Shown piece by piece: positions 33,501 to 46,060 of a stretch of DNA of 64,000 nt. Where the stretch lies: positions 1,178,001 through 1,242,000 of the forward strand of contig CP087212.1 of the NCBI GenBank assembly GCA_020912385.1, in the 5' to 3' direction. A program made the translations under genes and the position numbers. The number at the start of each line of letters is the position of its first letter. Within the stretch, counting starts at the first letter, position 1. The notes below the pieces were generated by a model, which searched no databases, had not been told where the DNA came from, and saw nothing but the letters and a program-made list of their open reading frames with translations. The stretch comes from Neofusicoccum parvum. Its lineage: Eukaryota > Ascomycota > Dothideomycetes > Botryosphaeriales > Botryosphaeriaceae.

Positions 33501-34472
33501 AAGAACATCTATGAAGCGATCGACGACGCATTGGATATGGGAGCGATCGAGGACTCAGATAATGCCGAGAAGTGGACTACAATCACTCGAGCGCCCCCAA
33601 TCCTCAAGATCGATGTGAAGAGGCTCGGTTTCGACAAGGAGAAGAAGCAGACGGTCCGTTCTGAGAACCATCTGCAACTGGAAGACACGATCTACATCGA
33701 CCGTTATCTTCGCGACGAGGCGATCTTGAGGACGAGGATGCTATCATGGAAGAAGAAGGCCAAGTTAAAGGCTCTTCGGGACCGCAGGGCTGAGCTTGCC
33801 GAAACCAAGGTAGGCTACTCAGCATCTGACGCGTTGCGAGCTGCATCAGAATTTGTCAAGAGTGTTGGTAGCGACGAGTCGAATCAATTCGACGAGCAAC
33901 CAATCAACGGCACCTTCCAAGACGAAATGGCTACCAAGGCCGAAGAGACGAGGAAAGCAATCAGCGATCTAGACGAGAGCATTGGCACGCTTGAGGCGGA
34001 AATATCCTCTCTTTTCACCGACATGACATCTAAGCCATACAAGCTACATTCCCTTTTTATCCATCGCGGCGGCACTGGAGGAGGTCACTATCTTGTGTCG
34101 ATCCGGGACTTCAAGGCCGGCATGTGGCGCAACTACAACGACGAGACCATCACCGAGGTTACCGATGTAGACAAGAACATCTTTGGCCAGGGCGATACCT
34201 ATTCCAAGATCATTACGACCTGCGTCGTCTATGTCAGAGCCGACCTGAAGTATGACGATCAAGACCTTGTCGAAGCCCTCCACCGAGAACCCATCCAGCC
34301 CCCGCCTTCCCAAGAGGATGTCAACATGGCAAGCTTCAGCGATGAATGGCAAGATATGACGGTTACAGAGGGAATCGATCCTACTGCGGCTAACGACAAG
34401 CTCCCGGCATATGATGAAGACGGGTATGATACTTCGCAGCTGGATTTTAAGCCGAGCGAAGGTCAATGGTAA
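30523..34472 (+). CDS. UBP2: Ubiquitin-specific protease UBP2
   Basis: Cysteine deubiquitinase that trims Lys63 chains and opposes Rsp5 in membrane-protein sorting. Exons: 30523-30541, 30596-31552, 31616-31667, 31717-32111, 32165-32253, 32322-34472; 1220 residues. A 19-nt first exon (MLPSKP) joins GKTAPRLLEDLYNYDP, the conserved fungal Ubp2 start; beginning at the later ATG 30715 would lose it. A Cys/His-rich stretch (SYCRLCRHH, CTWPCPNEDY) and long helical repeats precede the catalytic core. The Cys box is GIENLGNTCYLNAILQF with catalytic Cys at about 628. The His box is FIHRGGTGGGHYLVSIRD with His at about 1093, followed by WRNYNDETITEV. A large acidic, Pro-rich insert (about 730-810) splits the fold and ends in YTMQQDASEILINILL. 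BSD2, also Rsp5-linked, lies 10 kb away; that may be coincidence. Confidence 0.93.
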
Positions 34473-35578
34473 AGCTCGAGCGTGCATGGTCGCTCTGCTT
34501 GACCTGCACCATTTCTTCTTTTCGCATGTGCTGGGATTCCATTTTCAGAGATGGCTAACGGAGTGTGGGGTTTCTTGATTAGTATTCATGATGATCATGA
34601 TGACAGCAGCAGACTGCAGCGGAAGCGTCGTCGAGACTCGGTGTTTTCGGCCGACGAGGAATACGCAGCAGACGAAGACGACGCGGGGTGGTTTCCGGCA
34701 GTAACGAAACGGCGGAGGAACAAAACGCTCCTCGGTCGACCCTCCTTTCTCTTGTAATGGAATGGTTCTTGGTTGCTCAAAACAACATTCTTAGAGCATG
34801 GCCCGCGCTCTGGTGTCGCCGGTGCAGCACAGTAGATAGGCGTCTTTTTGAAGACTTTTCCGTTTTGGCCTTCCTTCCCCCTTGTTGATGCATCTTTAGT
34901 GGTGGCATAGCGTGGGGCATGCAGGGTATGCGTACATGCAAAGCGACTCCTCATTGTAAAGGTACGGAGAGAGTAAAGAATATATCATTAGTGCGGTGGC
35001 GTTACCTACGCATCTGGGCTGGCTTGTTTTGATGATACATGAGTTCTAATAATAATTCAATTGTTGGAATTTTTGTAGCCTGCGCACATGGACCTCGCAA
35101 GAATCGCCATATTAGCACACGGTGAAGCATTCGTTCGGACGAAAAGGCGCAAAGTCAAGGATTCCAAATCCATGTGGATGAATATTCAACTACTCATGAA
35201 CATATATCCCTGTGTTGAAATGTTTCCGAAATGGCCATATCTCCAAACAAAGGAGACAGCTCATCGAAAACAGGGCTCTACTTCAGTGGGCGCACTTCCA
35301 CAGTCACTCCTTGGAAACTGACCAGGACTTTGTACCGAGAATGCAACTCAAACCCCCCACACTCAGCCAACTTGAAAAGGAGAAAGACAATCTTTGGTCT
35401 AGTCTACGCGTCCAGCTATTTGCCAAACGAACAGAACGCGATGAAGACGCTTGCCACAAAACAAAAGTGCCGCCCATAGATACAGATGTCAGTCCATCTA
35501 AGCCAACACGAGCAACACATCCAGCCCTTTCTCACATAACTCTACCCACCGCCATCTTCCATCTAACCCTTTCAGCGC
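34473..35578. other. Convergent 3' intergenic, 1.1 kb
   Basis: 3' flanks of UBP2 (+) and the PLP decarboxylase (-). It holds a 68-codon open frame at 34551-34757 (see findings) and a copy of the dispersed motif at 35121-35142. Confidence 0.45.
35121..35142 (+). repeat. Dispersed 3'-intergenic motif, copy d
   Basis: GGTGAAGCATTCGTTCGGAC, then GA. The palindromic centre is changed from TCCGGA to TTCGGA. Confidence 0.5.
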
Positions 35579-37387
35579 TCAAGCCGCCTCCTCGCCCACA
35601 ACCTCGGCCCCGACCTCCTCCACGGCCCTCACCAACCCCTCCACAGTCCCCTCCCTCGTCTCGCCGTTCACCACGACCCTGAAGAACTTACCGCGCTCCC
35701 CCGGCGCGAAGTCCACCATCCAGCCCCTCCGCACCAGCCGCCTCGCCATCTCCTCGGTGCGCCCGCTGTTGACGGCCGGGTCGGGGCTGAGCGCGCCGCG
35801 CGGGGCGTAGTAGAAGCACACCTGCAGGCACGGCAGGGGGCTCTGGCTGACGAGCTGGACGTGCTCGCTCGCGCGCAGGCGGGCGTGCAGCAGCTCGGCG
35901 CGGGCGAAGGCGGCGGCGATGCGGGCGGCGAAGCCGGCGGAGCCCTGGCTCAGCCAGGCCAGGAACAGCTTGAGGGCCTCGCCCTTGCGGCCGCACTGGG
36001 GCGTCAGGTCGGCGAGGTCGTACAGGTCGTTGGTGTCGTCGTCGCCGCCGTCGTTGTGGAAGAGGTAGCCGGCCGGCAGCGTCATGGCCGCGCGCACGCG
36101 CCGCAGGTCGCGCGCCAGCAGGAAGGAGCACGTCAGCGGCACGCCCAGCATCTTGTGCGGCGTGACGGCGACCGAGTCGGCGCGCTCGACCCCGCGCAGC
36201 CGCGACGCGCGGATGTCGGCGTTGAAGGCGACCGGCCCGCCCCAGGAGCCGTCGACGTGCAGCCAGAGGCCGTGCGCCGCGCACACGTCCGCGATGGCGT
36301 CGATTGGGTCGAAGCTGCCGAGCACGGTGGTGCCGGCGGTCGCGTTGACGTAGAAGGGCGTCTCGCCCGCGTCCTTGGCCGCGACGACGAGCGATTCGAG
36401 CGCGGCTGGGTCCATGCGGCCGGCGGCGTCGACGGGGACGGTGCGCACGGCGGAGCTGCCGAAGCCGAACATCTGCGCCGCCTTCTCGAGGCTGTAGTGG
36501 CCGTGCGCGGAGGTGAAGAGGACGAAGCGGCGGGGGGAGCCGTGGATGCCCTCGGTCTTGGTTTCCGGGTAGAGCGTGTTGCGCGCGACGACGACTGAGG
36601 TGGCGTTGGAGGCCGAGCCGCCGGGCTGCGATATGCCGCCCGCGTAGGGCCCTGTGAAGCCGAACAGCGTGGCGAGTTGCTTGGTGGTGTGCTTCTCGAT
36701 GAGAGTGAGGGCCGGGGAGACTTGGTAGACGTGGACCTGGCGGGATCAGTTTGGTCTCGGCTTGGAGGTCATCTTGCAGGAGGGTAGATCTACGTTGGTG
36801 TTGAGAACGGCGAGAATCAGCTCAGACGCGACGCCGACCTGGAAAGTGCACAGATGTATCAGCGATTGAATATATTGAGACATTATGGCTGCCGTTCCAG
36901 TCGGCAGCATCTATCCTACGTACAGCATTGGTGGAAGCATATAGTTTGTCCATGAAGCCCTGGTCCCACGTGTTGACCGAGTATTGAAGAATGCGTTGCA
37001 CAACCTCCAGCAACCCCTCCTTCCCCACGCCATGCTCGGGCAATTGCAAATTGAGGATCGACTCGAGCTTTTTCGGCGGGTGCGATTCGACCAGCACGGT
37101 GCGCGGCTCGCTGCTGCCGTCCACGGTCAGACCACGGCCGGTGGGCTTGGTGGCGGCATCCTCGTCGGCGGCGCGGATGAACGGGATCAGCAGTTTCTGC
37201 ACGGCGTCGAGCAGCTATGCGGAGAGCACCGTCGGTCAGCGTCTCTGCACACAAAGAAAGAACATGTCGGCGTAATGGACAGGCGGCGGCGGCGGGAGCG
37301 GACCTCGGCAACTTCGTCAGCCCTCGAGGGCAGTGCGTCGACCGGCTGGGGGTGGACGGTGCCATTGGCGGCGCCGTTCGTGGCCAT
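35579..37387 (-). CDS. Group II PLP-dependent decarboxylase (glutamate / cysteine sulfinate decarboxylase-like)
   Basis: It decarboxylates an amino acid through a PLP Schiff base; the substrate (glutamate, cysteine sulfinate or an aromatic amino acid) is not decided here. Exons (minus): 37304-37387, 36924-37214, 36794-36838, 35579-36736; 525 residues. Visible: SVNTWDQGFMDKLYASTNAVG with an N-terminal substrate-site region, GYxGG-like PYAGGISQPGGSASN (family GxxTSGGSxAN), TSAHGHYSLEKAA with the PLP-stacking His, NATAGTTVLGSFDPI, LWLHVDGSWGGPVAF (Asp-Gly-Ala/Ser contact), and TPHKMLGVPL with the PLP Lys. The third exon has only 45 nt. The coding sequence is very GC-rich in exon 4. CSAD/GAD-like layout is inferred from HVDGSWGGP and the PHKMLG signature. 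Confidence 0.88.
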
Positions 37388-37796
37388 GGTGCAGAATGCA
37401 GAGTGCAGAATGCGGACAGGCGCGCAGATTAGATGTGAGGAAGATGCAGACGCAGGCGGCGCGAGCGTGCGCAGGTGGGGTGTTGTCGGGCGCGCAATAA
37501 GCAAAAAAAGTTCGAGATGACGGAATTACTGCTGACTTTTCCGGTCGGCAGGGGTCAGAGAGCGGCGCCGCAGGCCTGCACGGCGCACGACGCACGACGC
37601 TCCCGCCAACCGAGACACGCCGTGCCCGCGAGCCGCGCTGACAGCCGATCCCGAGCCCGTCGATCTGGGTCCTCGATCTCGCCCCAGCCCCAGCCCCGGC
37701 CCCCAGCTGCAACCCACGCCCCCCGACATGAGACACGAGACATCAGATTCCACCTCGACGGCCGCCGCGTGCTCATCGTACGATGCACACGCCGGC
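37388..37796. other. Decarboxylase promoter / NOP9 3' flank, 409 bp
   Basis: Tandem spacer on the minus strand. No feature was recognised. Confidence 0.4.
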
Positions 37797-39963
37797 CTAC
37801 GCCCTGCCGGCCGCCCTGTGCGACGCCCGCTCCTTGCCATTCCTGTGGTCCGCCTCCCGGTCCTTGTTCTTGCCCTGTTTTGCCGCAAGCTTCCGTGCGC
37901 GAGCGGCCTCGATTCCCGTCCTGGCTGTCTTTCCCTTCTTCTTGTCCGCCGCCGTGTCTGGAAACGGAACAAACGCCCCGTCGCCTGCGTTGTTGCGCGA
38001 CTGAGACACCCACTCGGACCGGTGCCGCTTGTACAGGTCCATCTTCCAGTTCCTCCACACCTTGCGCCCCACAAACGATTCGCGCAGCGCCGCCTCGTTC
38101 TCCGCCAGCTCTTCGGCAATGCGCTCCCGGATGAAAGCCAGCCCGTGGGTGCCTTGCCAGATGGCGTCGATGACGTGTGATGCTGATGGGTCCAGCGCCA
38201 TCTCGCCAATGTGGCCGTAGAATTGCTGGATTACCTTGCGTCGAAAGATTATTGTCGCGGTCGGTGAAGTCAGCGCCCCCTGCAGCGCTCGGCTCGCCGA
38301 CGCCGATCTTGCTATGTTCAAGGCCAGCGGCGTTCCCAATCGGGCGAGAGAGTCGAAAATAAGCGCACTGAGCGGCCCGTCAACGGCGAGCATTGCCTGA
38401 GCGAGAAGAGACCCATGCAGGCTGTCCGAACCGGTCTGACTGGATGCCGTATGCCCGTTGGACGTGGCGTTGCCCCCGTTGGCTGTCACCGCCTCGCCCA
38501 GCCGGAGTAACCGTGTAATGTCAAAGCCATTAGGGCCGGAGAAGGCTGTCTCAAGTTTCGCCGCAATGGGTGTCGTATCGACCGATCTTGCCGAGCATCG
38601 TTCGATCAGGGTTTTGATTACGACCGTCCGGTTGCGGTCGACCATGTTCGGGATTTGAGGCAGGATCAGCTGCATTGCTTCTTCCAAGTCCTCCTTGCTC
38701 AGTCGCTCCAGCACCTTCATGACAACGTAGCCAGCAACTTCATTGCGTGCCAAGCTGCCAATGCGTTCCCTGAAGAGCGCTTTGTACAGTGCCTTGAACA
38801 TCTTGCCGGGTGCAAATTCGACGATGCATTCCACTAGGCGGGATCCGATGGGGTCGTAAATCAAGCCATTGATAAACTTATAGCTGTCGGTTCCCTCCGT
38901 AATGGGATCGTCGGGAAGCAGGGTGCGAATGATCGAGGCCTCGTCTTTAGCACGCTGCTTGCCAAATTGGCCAAGTTCCAATCGGACGAGCAGCTGCAGC
39001 GCCGGATTGCCCGTCTGGTGGGTAGCAAGTGCCCGGAGATAAGTGGTGTCTAGGCCGGCCACACTGCTCTTGATCATCTTTTCCATGGCTTGTATGAAGG
39101 ATCCAGGGACAGATCGGCTCTCCAAAATATTCTCCGTCGGCTTCTCAGCGTGGGAAATGGTCACCTTCTCCTTCTTTCTGCTGCGTAGCAGTGACCTGTG
39201 CGACGAGCGTGCAAGAGGTTCGCCAGCCAACACTACCAGAAGCACGCGCAGAGCATGCGACGCAAACCTGTCCGTCATGAGGTATCCCAGGTTTCCCTCC
39301 AGCTCGTTTATAGCATATAGGAACAGGTTCTCCATGGAGACTTGGACATCTTGCGGGTCGATGTACTGGTCCTCAGGCGGGTGTATGAGCTCTTCTGTGA
39401 CAACAGGCGCGGACTGGATGAATAGTGCTTCGCAGCAGTGGGAGGCGAATCGGTGCTGTATTAGGTTGAGGAAGCTGGGCAATTAGCGCAAATTCAAGTT
39501 ACAGAGTTTTCGCCACATACTGTCCACTGAACTTCTGGAAGAGATTCTTCAGCTGCTTGGTGTCGGACAGCTGGATAAGGCGCTCCATCAGCCTGGAGCA
39601 GGACTGGCTGTTTGCGAGCTTCAGCTCTTTGCCGTCGGCTTCGCGGTAGACGTTGGCCAGGAACAGCGAGCGCGACTCGGGATCTTCGAACTGGTTCAGC
39701 TCGAGCAGCTCGTCGGCACGCTTGAAATACTCCTGCTCCTCCTCGTCCAGCATGCCGTAGAAGACCATGTCTTCGTCGGGGCGAGCCTGGTCCGGCTGCT
39801 CTCCGCCAAAATTTTCGGCGGGCTCGCCACCGAGCGCGACATAGTCGTTCTGGTCGTCCAGCCTTGTGCGCTTGCTCTGGAACTCGTCCTCGACATGGCG
39901 GTGCTCGTGCTTGCGCTTCTTGCGCTCCTCGCGGCGGCCGCGCTTCTTGTTTTCCTTCGGCAT
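37797..39963 (-). CDS. NOP9: Nucleolar pumilio-repeat protein NOP9
   Basis: RNA-binding factor of the 90S pre-ribosome needed for 18S rRNA maturation; it masks the ITS1 cleavage region in yeast. Exons (minus): 39521-39963 and 37797-39474; 706 residues. A basic N-terminus (KKRGRREERKKRKHEHR) and an acidic YFKRADELLELNQFEDPESR segment precede Puf-like repeats: CSRLMERLIQL, FSGHFLNLIQHRFASHCCE across the splice, DRFASHALRVLLVVL, NPALQLLVRLEL, GSRLVECIVEFA, GYVVMKVLERLS and ASHVIDAIWQGT. The tail is highly basic (RKLAAKQGKNKDREADHRNG). The single intron (39475-39520) is 46 nt, the shortest here. Divergent from TIP20. Confidence 0.92.
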
Positions 39964-40453
39964 GTTTTTTTTTTGCGACGGGGCGGGCTGCGGCGAGCGC
40001 GGCGCGGGCGGGTGCGGAAACAGCGACGAGCGGAGGAGGGGAGCGCGCCCGGGAGGTGAGGCCGTGAGACGGCGTGTCAGCGGAGCGGAGAGGCCTGGGG
40101 CAAGCTAAAATATGGGTGGTGATTTGAGAATGGGCCGGGATGGCTGCAGGATTTCTCGGTGGAAATGCGGTTAGCGAACGATTGCCGGCGACCCTTGAAA
40201 GATCGCAAAGATCGCGGGGGCACACAAGATCGTCTGTGCTCGACGCCGCATCTCACCAACGCCAATGCCAGCGCCAGGCCCCCGCCCTGCACCCACGCCC
40301 GTCCAGCAGCGCCCGGAGCCCAGCCCAGCCCTCGCCCCTGGTAGGGCCAACGGCGACAGTGCCACACCTTGCACCCGTCGATAGTGTGCCCGCCGCGCCG
40401 CCACGACACGCGATATCCACGTCCACGTCACCAGCATCTGCGCATCTTCCACC
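39964..40453. promoter_or_regulatory. Divergent promoter NOP9 / TIP20, 490 bp
   Basis: Shared GC-rich 5' region. A T-run lies just before the NOP9 start, and a CCATC leader precedes the TIP20 ATG. Confidence 0.45.
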
Positions 40454-43297
40454 ATGGCCGACGTCCACGAGCGGGTGGCCGCCTACCTCGACGACCAGCT
40501 GCAGACCCACGCCGATCTGGCTCAGCTGGACCAGCTGCTGTCCAACATCCGCACCCAGCACGGCCTGCTCCAGCAGCAGGTGAGCCGCCCTCGTGTCTGC
40601 ACAGGCCCGCGTTAACGCCCCAGCAGCTCGACCAGGCCGAGAAGGACCAGCACGACGCCCGCGCCGAAGCCGACGAGCACCAGCGCCAGCTGCGCGACCA
40701 GCACCAGCGCTTCGAGCACCAGCAGCAAGACATTGACCGCCGCCTGCGCATTGTCACCCTCTCCGACGCTAGCGACGATGCCGTGGCCCGCTTCGAGCAG
40801 AGCATGGCCAAGCTGCACACTCTGGACATTGCCGCCCGCTACACCGAGCGGCTGAGGGAGGTTGACGAGCTGAGGTACACCGCCTCAATCCTACACACAA
40901 GCCGTGTCGAAGCACAATGCTGAGTTTCATGCACAGCAAGGAGTCCGACCAGGCCCTGAAGACATCTGGCGAGGCAGCCCTCGCGTCCTACCGCCAGCTC
41001 AAGACCCTAGATGCCAGCCTTGCGCCGCTGCATGACGCTGCTGAGGGAGCCGCGCCGCACCTGATCGACCACATTGCGAGGACTACCCAGCATGTGCGTG
41101 GCCAGCTCCGGGATGCCTTCTCGAAGGAGCTGGAGGCCGTGCTGAAGAAGATAGACTGGCCCAAGCGTCCTGAGACCACCTTCCTTGGTTCGCTCCAGGA
41201 ACAGTGGGCCGCCAGCGTTGGTAAGTTGCTAGACCTACAGAAGCCCGAGCTCGAGGCTGCCGAGCAAAGCGCGGCTGCCGCGAAGGGGGGCAAAGCCCCG
41301 CTAGCTCTGCTGCCGCTCGAGGTCCTCGTCCAGCCGTTGGAAATGCGCTTCCGGTACCACTTCGAGGGTGACAAGCCGACCAACCGACTGGACAAGCCGG
41401 AGTACTTCTTGTCCCACATCATTGACTTGCTGAACTCGTACAATGCCTTCATTGTCGATAATCTGCAGCCTATCCTCCTCACACACTTCAGAGGAACAGA
41501 CTTGGGTCTGAATGCTGCCTATGTTGATGCTACATCTGCCTTCATAACCGCTCTTCTGCCGATGCTGCGTTCTAAGATATCGTCGACCTTGCCCAAGGTT
41601 TCCAGCCAGCCGCAGCTGCTGAGCCATCTAGTGCATGAAATAATGAACTTTGACACAACGCTGAAGGAGGAGTGGAGATATGACGGCGGCAACGGAGCTG
41701 AAGGCTGGAAAGGTCTTGCCTGGGAAGTGCTTGTCACGCAGGATTGGTTTGGCCGGTGGCTCCAGGTCGAGAAAGATTGTAAGTCCTCTTTTATTTACTT
41801 TTTGAGCAGTGAATCTACCTACTGGGTTATGGGTGCGAGCGTGGAAAGACTTGGCACCCTGGAATTGGGCATTCTCGACACAAGTAGGCCGTTGTCTGTA
41901 CTGTTGTCGACCAGTCAGGGAGTGGCTCCTGTTTTTTCTACTTGTTCATATGCCTGTGACGATGTAAACCGAACATTCCGGCTCTATGACCTATATTCTT
42001 GTATACGCATTCAGTCGGCCCACATTCTGACCGTTACCGCAGTTGCTCTTGCAAGATACCAGAGCATTATCGACACGCCGGAGAGCGGAGAACTGGATTA
42101 TGACAGCGTGGACCCCGGCGCGACGAAGCCTACCAAAGCTGCTATTCGCGTCAACGATCTACTGGAGACAATCACCGGTACGAACGCAGCCAAGTACTCT
42201 TATTATACAGGACTAATATATGGACAGACCGCTACAGGCCTCTGTCTTCGTTCTCTCAAAAGCTTACATTCCTCATCGACATCCAAATTTCCATCTTCGA
42301 CCGATTCCACGAACGTCTGCACTCTGGTCTGGAAGCTTACCTTACGATGACTTCCTCCGTCGGACGTGCAGTGCAAGGCATCAGCCGAGAAGAGCAAGCC
42401 AGTTTGCAAGGCATTGCCGGACTCGACCGCCTTTGCCGAGTCTTTGGTAGCGCCGACTATCTCGAGCGCGCCATGCGTGACTGGAGCGACGACGTCTTCT
42501 TCCTCGAGCTCTGGGACGAACTTCAGGATCGCGCTCGTCGCCGCCGCTCCACCAATCTCGCCGGCCCACTCTCTGTCGCCGCAGTCGCCGAGCGCACCTC
42601 CAGCGCCGTCGGCTCCGACGACGACACCGGCGCACTCTTCGATGAGACGGCCGGCGCGTACAGCCGACTGCGCGTCCGCTCCGAGGGCATCATCGCCGAC
42701 CAGCTCGCCTACAACATTCGCGAATCCCTACGCGCCTATCGCACCATCAACCCGTGGACCACTCTTTCCACATCGACGCCCCAGCCATCGCACAACCCAG
42801 CCTCCATCACCCCGGAGCTCGAACCAGCGCTCGCCTACCTCACGTCGTCGTTCGCCTTCCTCGCCCGCGCCCTCGCCCGCGCCCCGCTCCGCCGCATCGC
42901 CAGGCAAGCCTGCGCCGCCGCGCAGGGCGTGCTCTGGGACAACATCCTGCTGCGCCACTCGTTCAGCACCGCCGGCGCCGCGCAGCTGCAGGCGGACGTC
43001 AGCGCCATCGGCGAGGTCGTGGACCGCTGGGCCGGCGAGGGCTGCGCGGCCGCGGGGCTGCGGAAGGTCAGGGAGGGCGTGGCGCTGCTGGGCCTGCCCG
43101 TCCGCGGCGCGCGCGGGGACGAGGCGGCGGGAGAGGACGGCGTGGCCGGGGCGGTGCTGGGGCTGTGGGAGGTGGAGAGGCGCGTCTTCGCGGACAACGA
43201 GCAGGCGAGGGCGGTGCTGGAGGAGTTGGGGTTCGAGAGCTTGACGGAGGCGGAGGCGAGGAATGTGTTGGAGAGGAGGGTCGAGTTGGGGAGTTAG
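40454..43297 (+). CDS. TIP20: RINT-1/TIP20 family subunit of the Dsl1 tethering complex
   Basis: Tethers COPI vesicles returning from the Golgi to the ER. Exons: 40454-40579, 40627-40874, 40937-41778, 42043-42177, 42228-43297; 806 residues. The N-terminus is a long coiled coil (ADLAQLDQLLSNIRTQHGLL, QLRDQHQRFEHQQQDIDRRL). The RINT-1/TIP-1 domain covers the rest, with YHFEGDKPTNRLDKPEYFLS, FRGTDLGLNAAYVDATSAFI, DYDSVDPGATKPTKAAIRVN, IFDRFHERLHSG and MRDWSDDVFFLELWDELQDR. The third intron (41779-42042) is 264 nt, long for this genome; its removal restores EKDFALARYQ. The second exon has a CAGCAG tandem acceptor. The C-terminal 150 residues are GC-rich and end in ARNVLERRVELGS. Confidence 0.92.
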
Positions 43298-43500
43298 AGG
43301 GAGGTGGATGGGTTGATTTGGGAGGGTGAGGAGGGGTTCGGCGTGGATGGGTTGAGGGGGGTTGGGGGATTCAATGGCGGACGTGATTTGGAGGTTTGAC
43401 GGCGGGATATTGGAGTTGTCGTGAGTACCTGCGAGGCAAAGCCGTGGCTCCGTCGCTTGTGCAAAGTCGGCTCGGGAAGTGTTGCATCTCACGCATGAGT

Positions 43501-43522
43501 AGCTGAAGCGTTCGTCCGGATG
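43501..43522 (+). repeat. Dispersed 3'-intergenic motif, copy e
   Basis: AGCTGAAGCGTTCGTCCGGA, then TG. It lies 204 bp past the TIP20 stop and is preceded by CATGAGT, like copy g. Confidence 0.6.
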
Positions 43523-46040
43523 GGTTGGGAATTTCTTTCACTGCACGTTTCCGAGCCGACCTTACGCACTGAGTCGAGAGGACATGAAGAGTCCGGCGTA
43601 GCGCCGTTAGGAATAAGGAAGTCGCCAGTAGGTGTGAGTTGACGAACCGCGCGGGCTGTCGGGATGATCGTGGCTTTGGGAAGGGAAGGCGAAGGATTCA
43701 CGAGTTCGGGTTACGGGCACGGGACCCAAGGGCAGGTGCGGTGCTTGCGAACACGGGGTTTTAGCAAGAGAGTCGATGGGCGGTTGGGGTGTCGGGATGA
43801 CCGTTGCGTGGCGGAGGTGCTGAGTTTGAAACACAGACCAAAATGGCAGAGAGGTTCGGACGGCTGGGAAGTCAGGGCCGACCAGGTGGAACATCGGGGG
43901 CATTTCATTCCGGGGTGATGGATGAGTAATGAGTCAAACGTCAAACGTATAAGGAGCAGAGAGTTTGACGGTCAGCTCGTTCGGTAGCGTAGCTAGAGTG
44001 ATATTGGAATGGATTGAAATGACTAAGGATTTAGACTTTCGATAAAACGGTGCTGTGGAGGAGGCATACTTTATCGGCGCGGCTACTCTAAAACATGTTT
44101 GCGAACGGCGATGATCTTCACGGCACGGTATGTTGCTTCCTTGCTCGTTATACGAAAACGGTAGAGCGGATGAGGACTTTGACTTCGTCGGTCCCTAGAA
44201 CGGGTATGCCTGACACGGATGGTCCGCTACACAGCCCTAGTGTCTGTTTGCCTGAATGATGCCTTGCTTTCTCTATTCCATCGTCATGCGGTAAGGCTCG
44301 TCGGGAATTCCGCAAACATATGCCGTCCTTGTGATCTGCGTGAGACAAATGAGGTGCGGTGAATCGATGACTTTAATTGACCCTGCGGCTCCGCATCTCC
44401 TCCACAGATCACGATCAGCGTTTGAGCTGAAGTCTACCTTCTTTCCTTTTTGAACCCCGTTTTTCTTTTCTTTCCTGAATGGTGAATTCAATTGCGTCAC
44501 TCGAAAGCCTTGTGGTCACTCCACCTTACATCTTCATTGCCCGTTGCTTTCTTATTCCTGTTTTTCCTTTTCCTCGTTTTATCTTCAGATCGAGATGAAG
44601 AAATCCCCGTCCGAACGCACAGCATGTTGCAGGCCTGTGGTGTTACCAGGCGTCCGGTGTCGTGATATTGGTTTCTTTTTCCTCTCCGTTTGACATGTGG
44701 TATCTGCTGTGATCTGGAAATATGCAGCTGTCATTCCACTTCACTCCTCTCTTTCAATATGCTGCACGATTTCTTTTTTTTTCTCTCCTCTCGCTTAGCG
44801 TACATGAACTAAAATTCTCTCTGCACCGATGATCACGCATGCAGTAGATTGAAGCGAGATGACTGCAGTATATCTATGCAGATATGTAGTTGCGAGAGTG
44901 CATGCTTGCATGTGAGCTCAGGTACATCTGCCCACGCGGGTGTTGAGTAACGACGGGAACGCCACGTTTCTTGAGTAACGGCGGGAACGAGATCAGGGCG
45001 CACAAACCGTGACAGGAGGAGCAGCGTGCACGGATGCTTACAAGGAAGAGTCAACAGATGGTGATGCAGGCATCATGCAGACAGGGGACTAATCCGGTAA
45101 GACAACAAGAGTTTCAGTGCCTAGGTATAGTGTGTTTGTCCAGGATCAGAAATGTTTATTGATTTTGTTTGCCTGCTCCTGTACTACCTACGGGGTACTC
45201 ATGTCTGATTCTCCACTTCAAATGCAGTTCGAGGCATTTGTCCAGAGGAATTTGAGTGCTCAGCAGACGCATAAGCAAGCAACACGAAGCAAACTGGAAT
45301 TCAGATACTGGCTGCAGCAAAAGCGCGGTGGAATCGAAGCCACCTGACAGTTTGAGACAGTCAGGCAGGTGCATCTGCACAGGAAACAAAGATACACGTG
45401 GTTGTGTGCTTTCCTTTCCAGCACGTGCCAGGTATCTCTACGGGGAGGCGGACTCGGCGCCGCCCAACGTCAGTCCGCAACACCACCACACCACTGTGAG
45501 GAGGGCATGCAGAACAATCAAGATTTCGTACTGCCACGATGCAATAGACTGCAGTTTGCATCGCTTGCGCTACCTGGCCTCTCTGTCCCAAGTTACATCG
45601 TCTCCTGCGGTGCAGTAATCGATCAAGAAACAGGCACACCTCTCGACCACTCCAGCCTCTCGGCACTCCATCCCCTCTACCCACCTGTCCACCTCAACCT
45701 CGCTCCGCCCCGGCATCCCGAACCGCCAGCCCAATCCCAGCCCGCAGCCCAACCCCGTCCCACGCCGCGCGCCGTCCACGCGACGCACGCTCGCCCGCAC
45801 GCATCTCGGCACCGAGCATGCCTCCACCACCCATCTCACGCTCCACCGCATCGCCACTCTTGCTTCTCTCACCACCACCGCGGCTGCCGTCCCACACCCG
45901 ACCTCCCGTCGGAAGCAGGCAGCGCTACACCCGGCCGCCGCCACCGCCGTCCCACAGCGCACCCTGCATCTCGGAGGGCGAGTAAAAAGCCCTTTGGCCC
46001 GATGGCCGGCGGGGCGGTCCAGCCCCTCCGGCTGCTGCAT

Positions 46041-46060
46041 TGGCTGGCTGGCTGGCTAGC
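46041..46060. repeat. (GGCT)n short tandem repeat
   Basis: Four GGCT units ending in TAGC; a small microsatellite in non-coding DNA. Confidence 0.5.
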
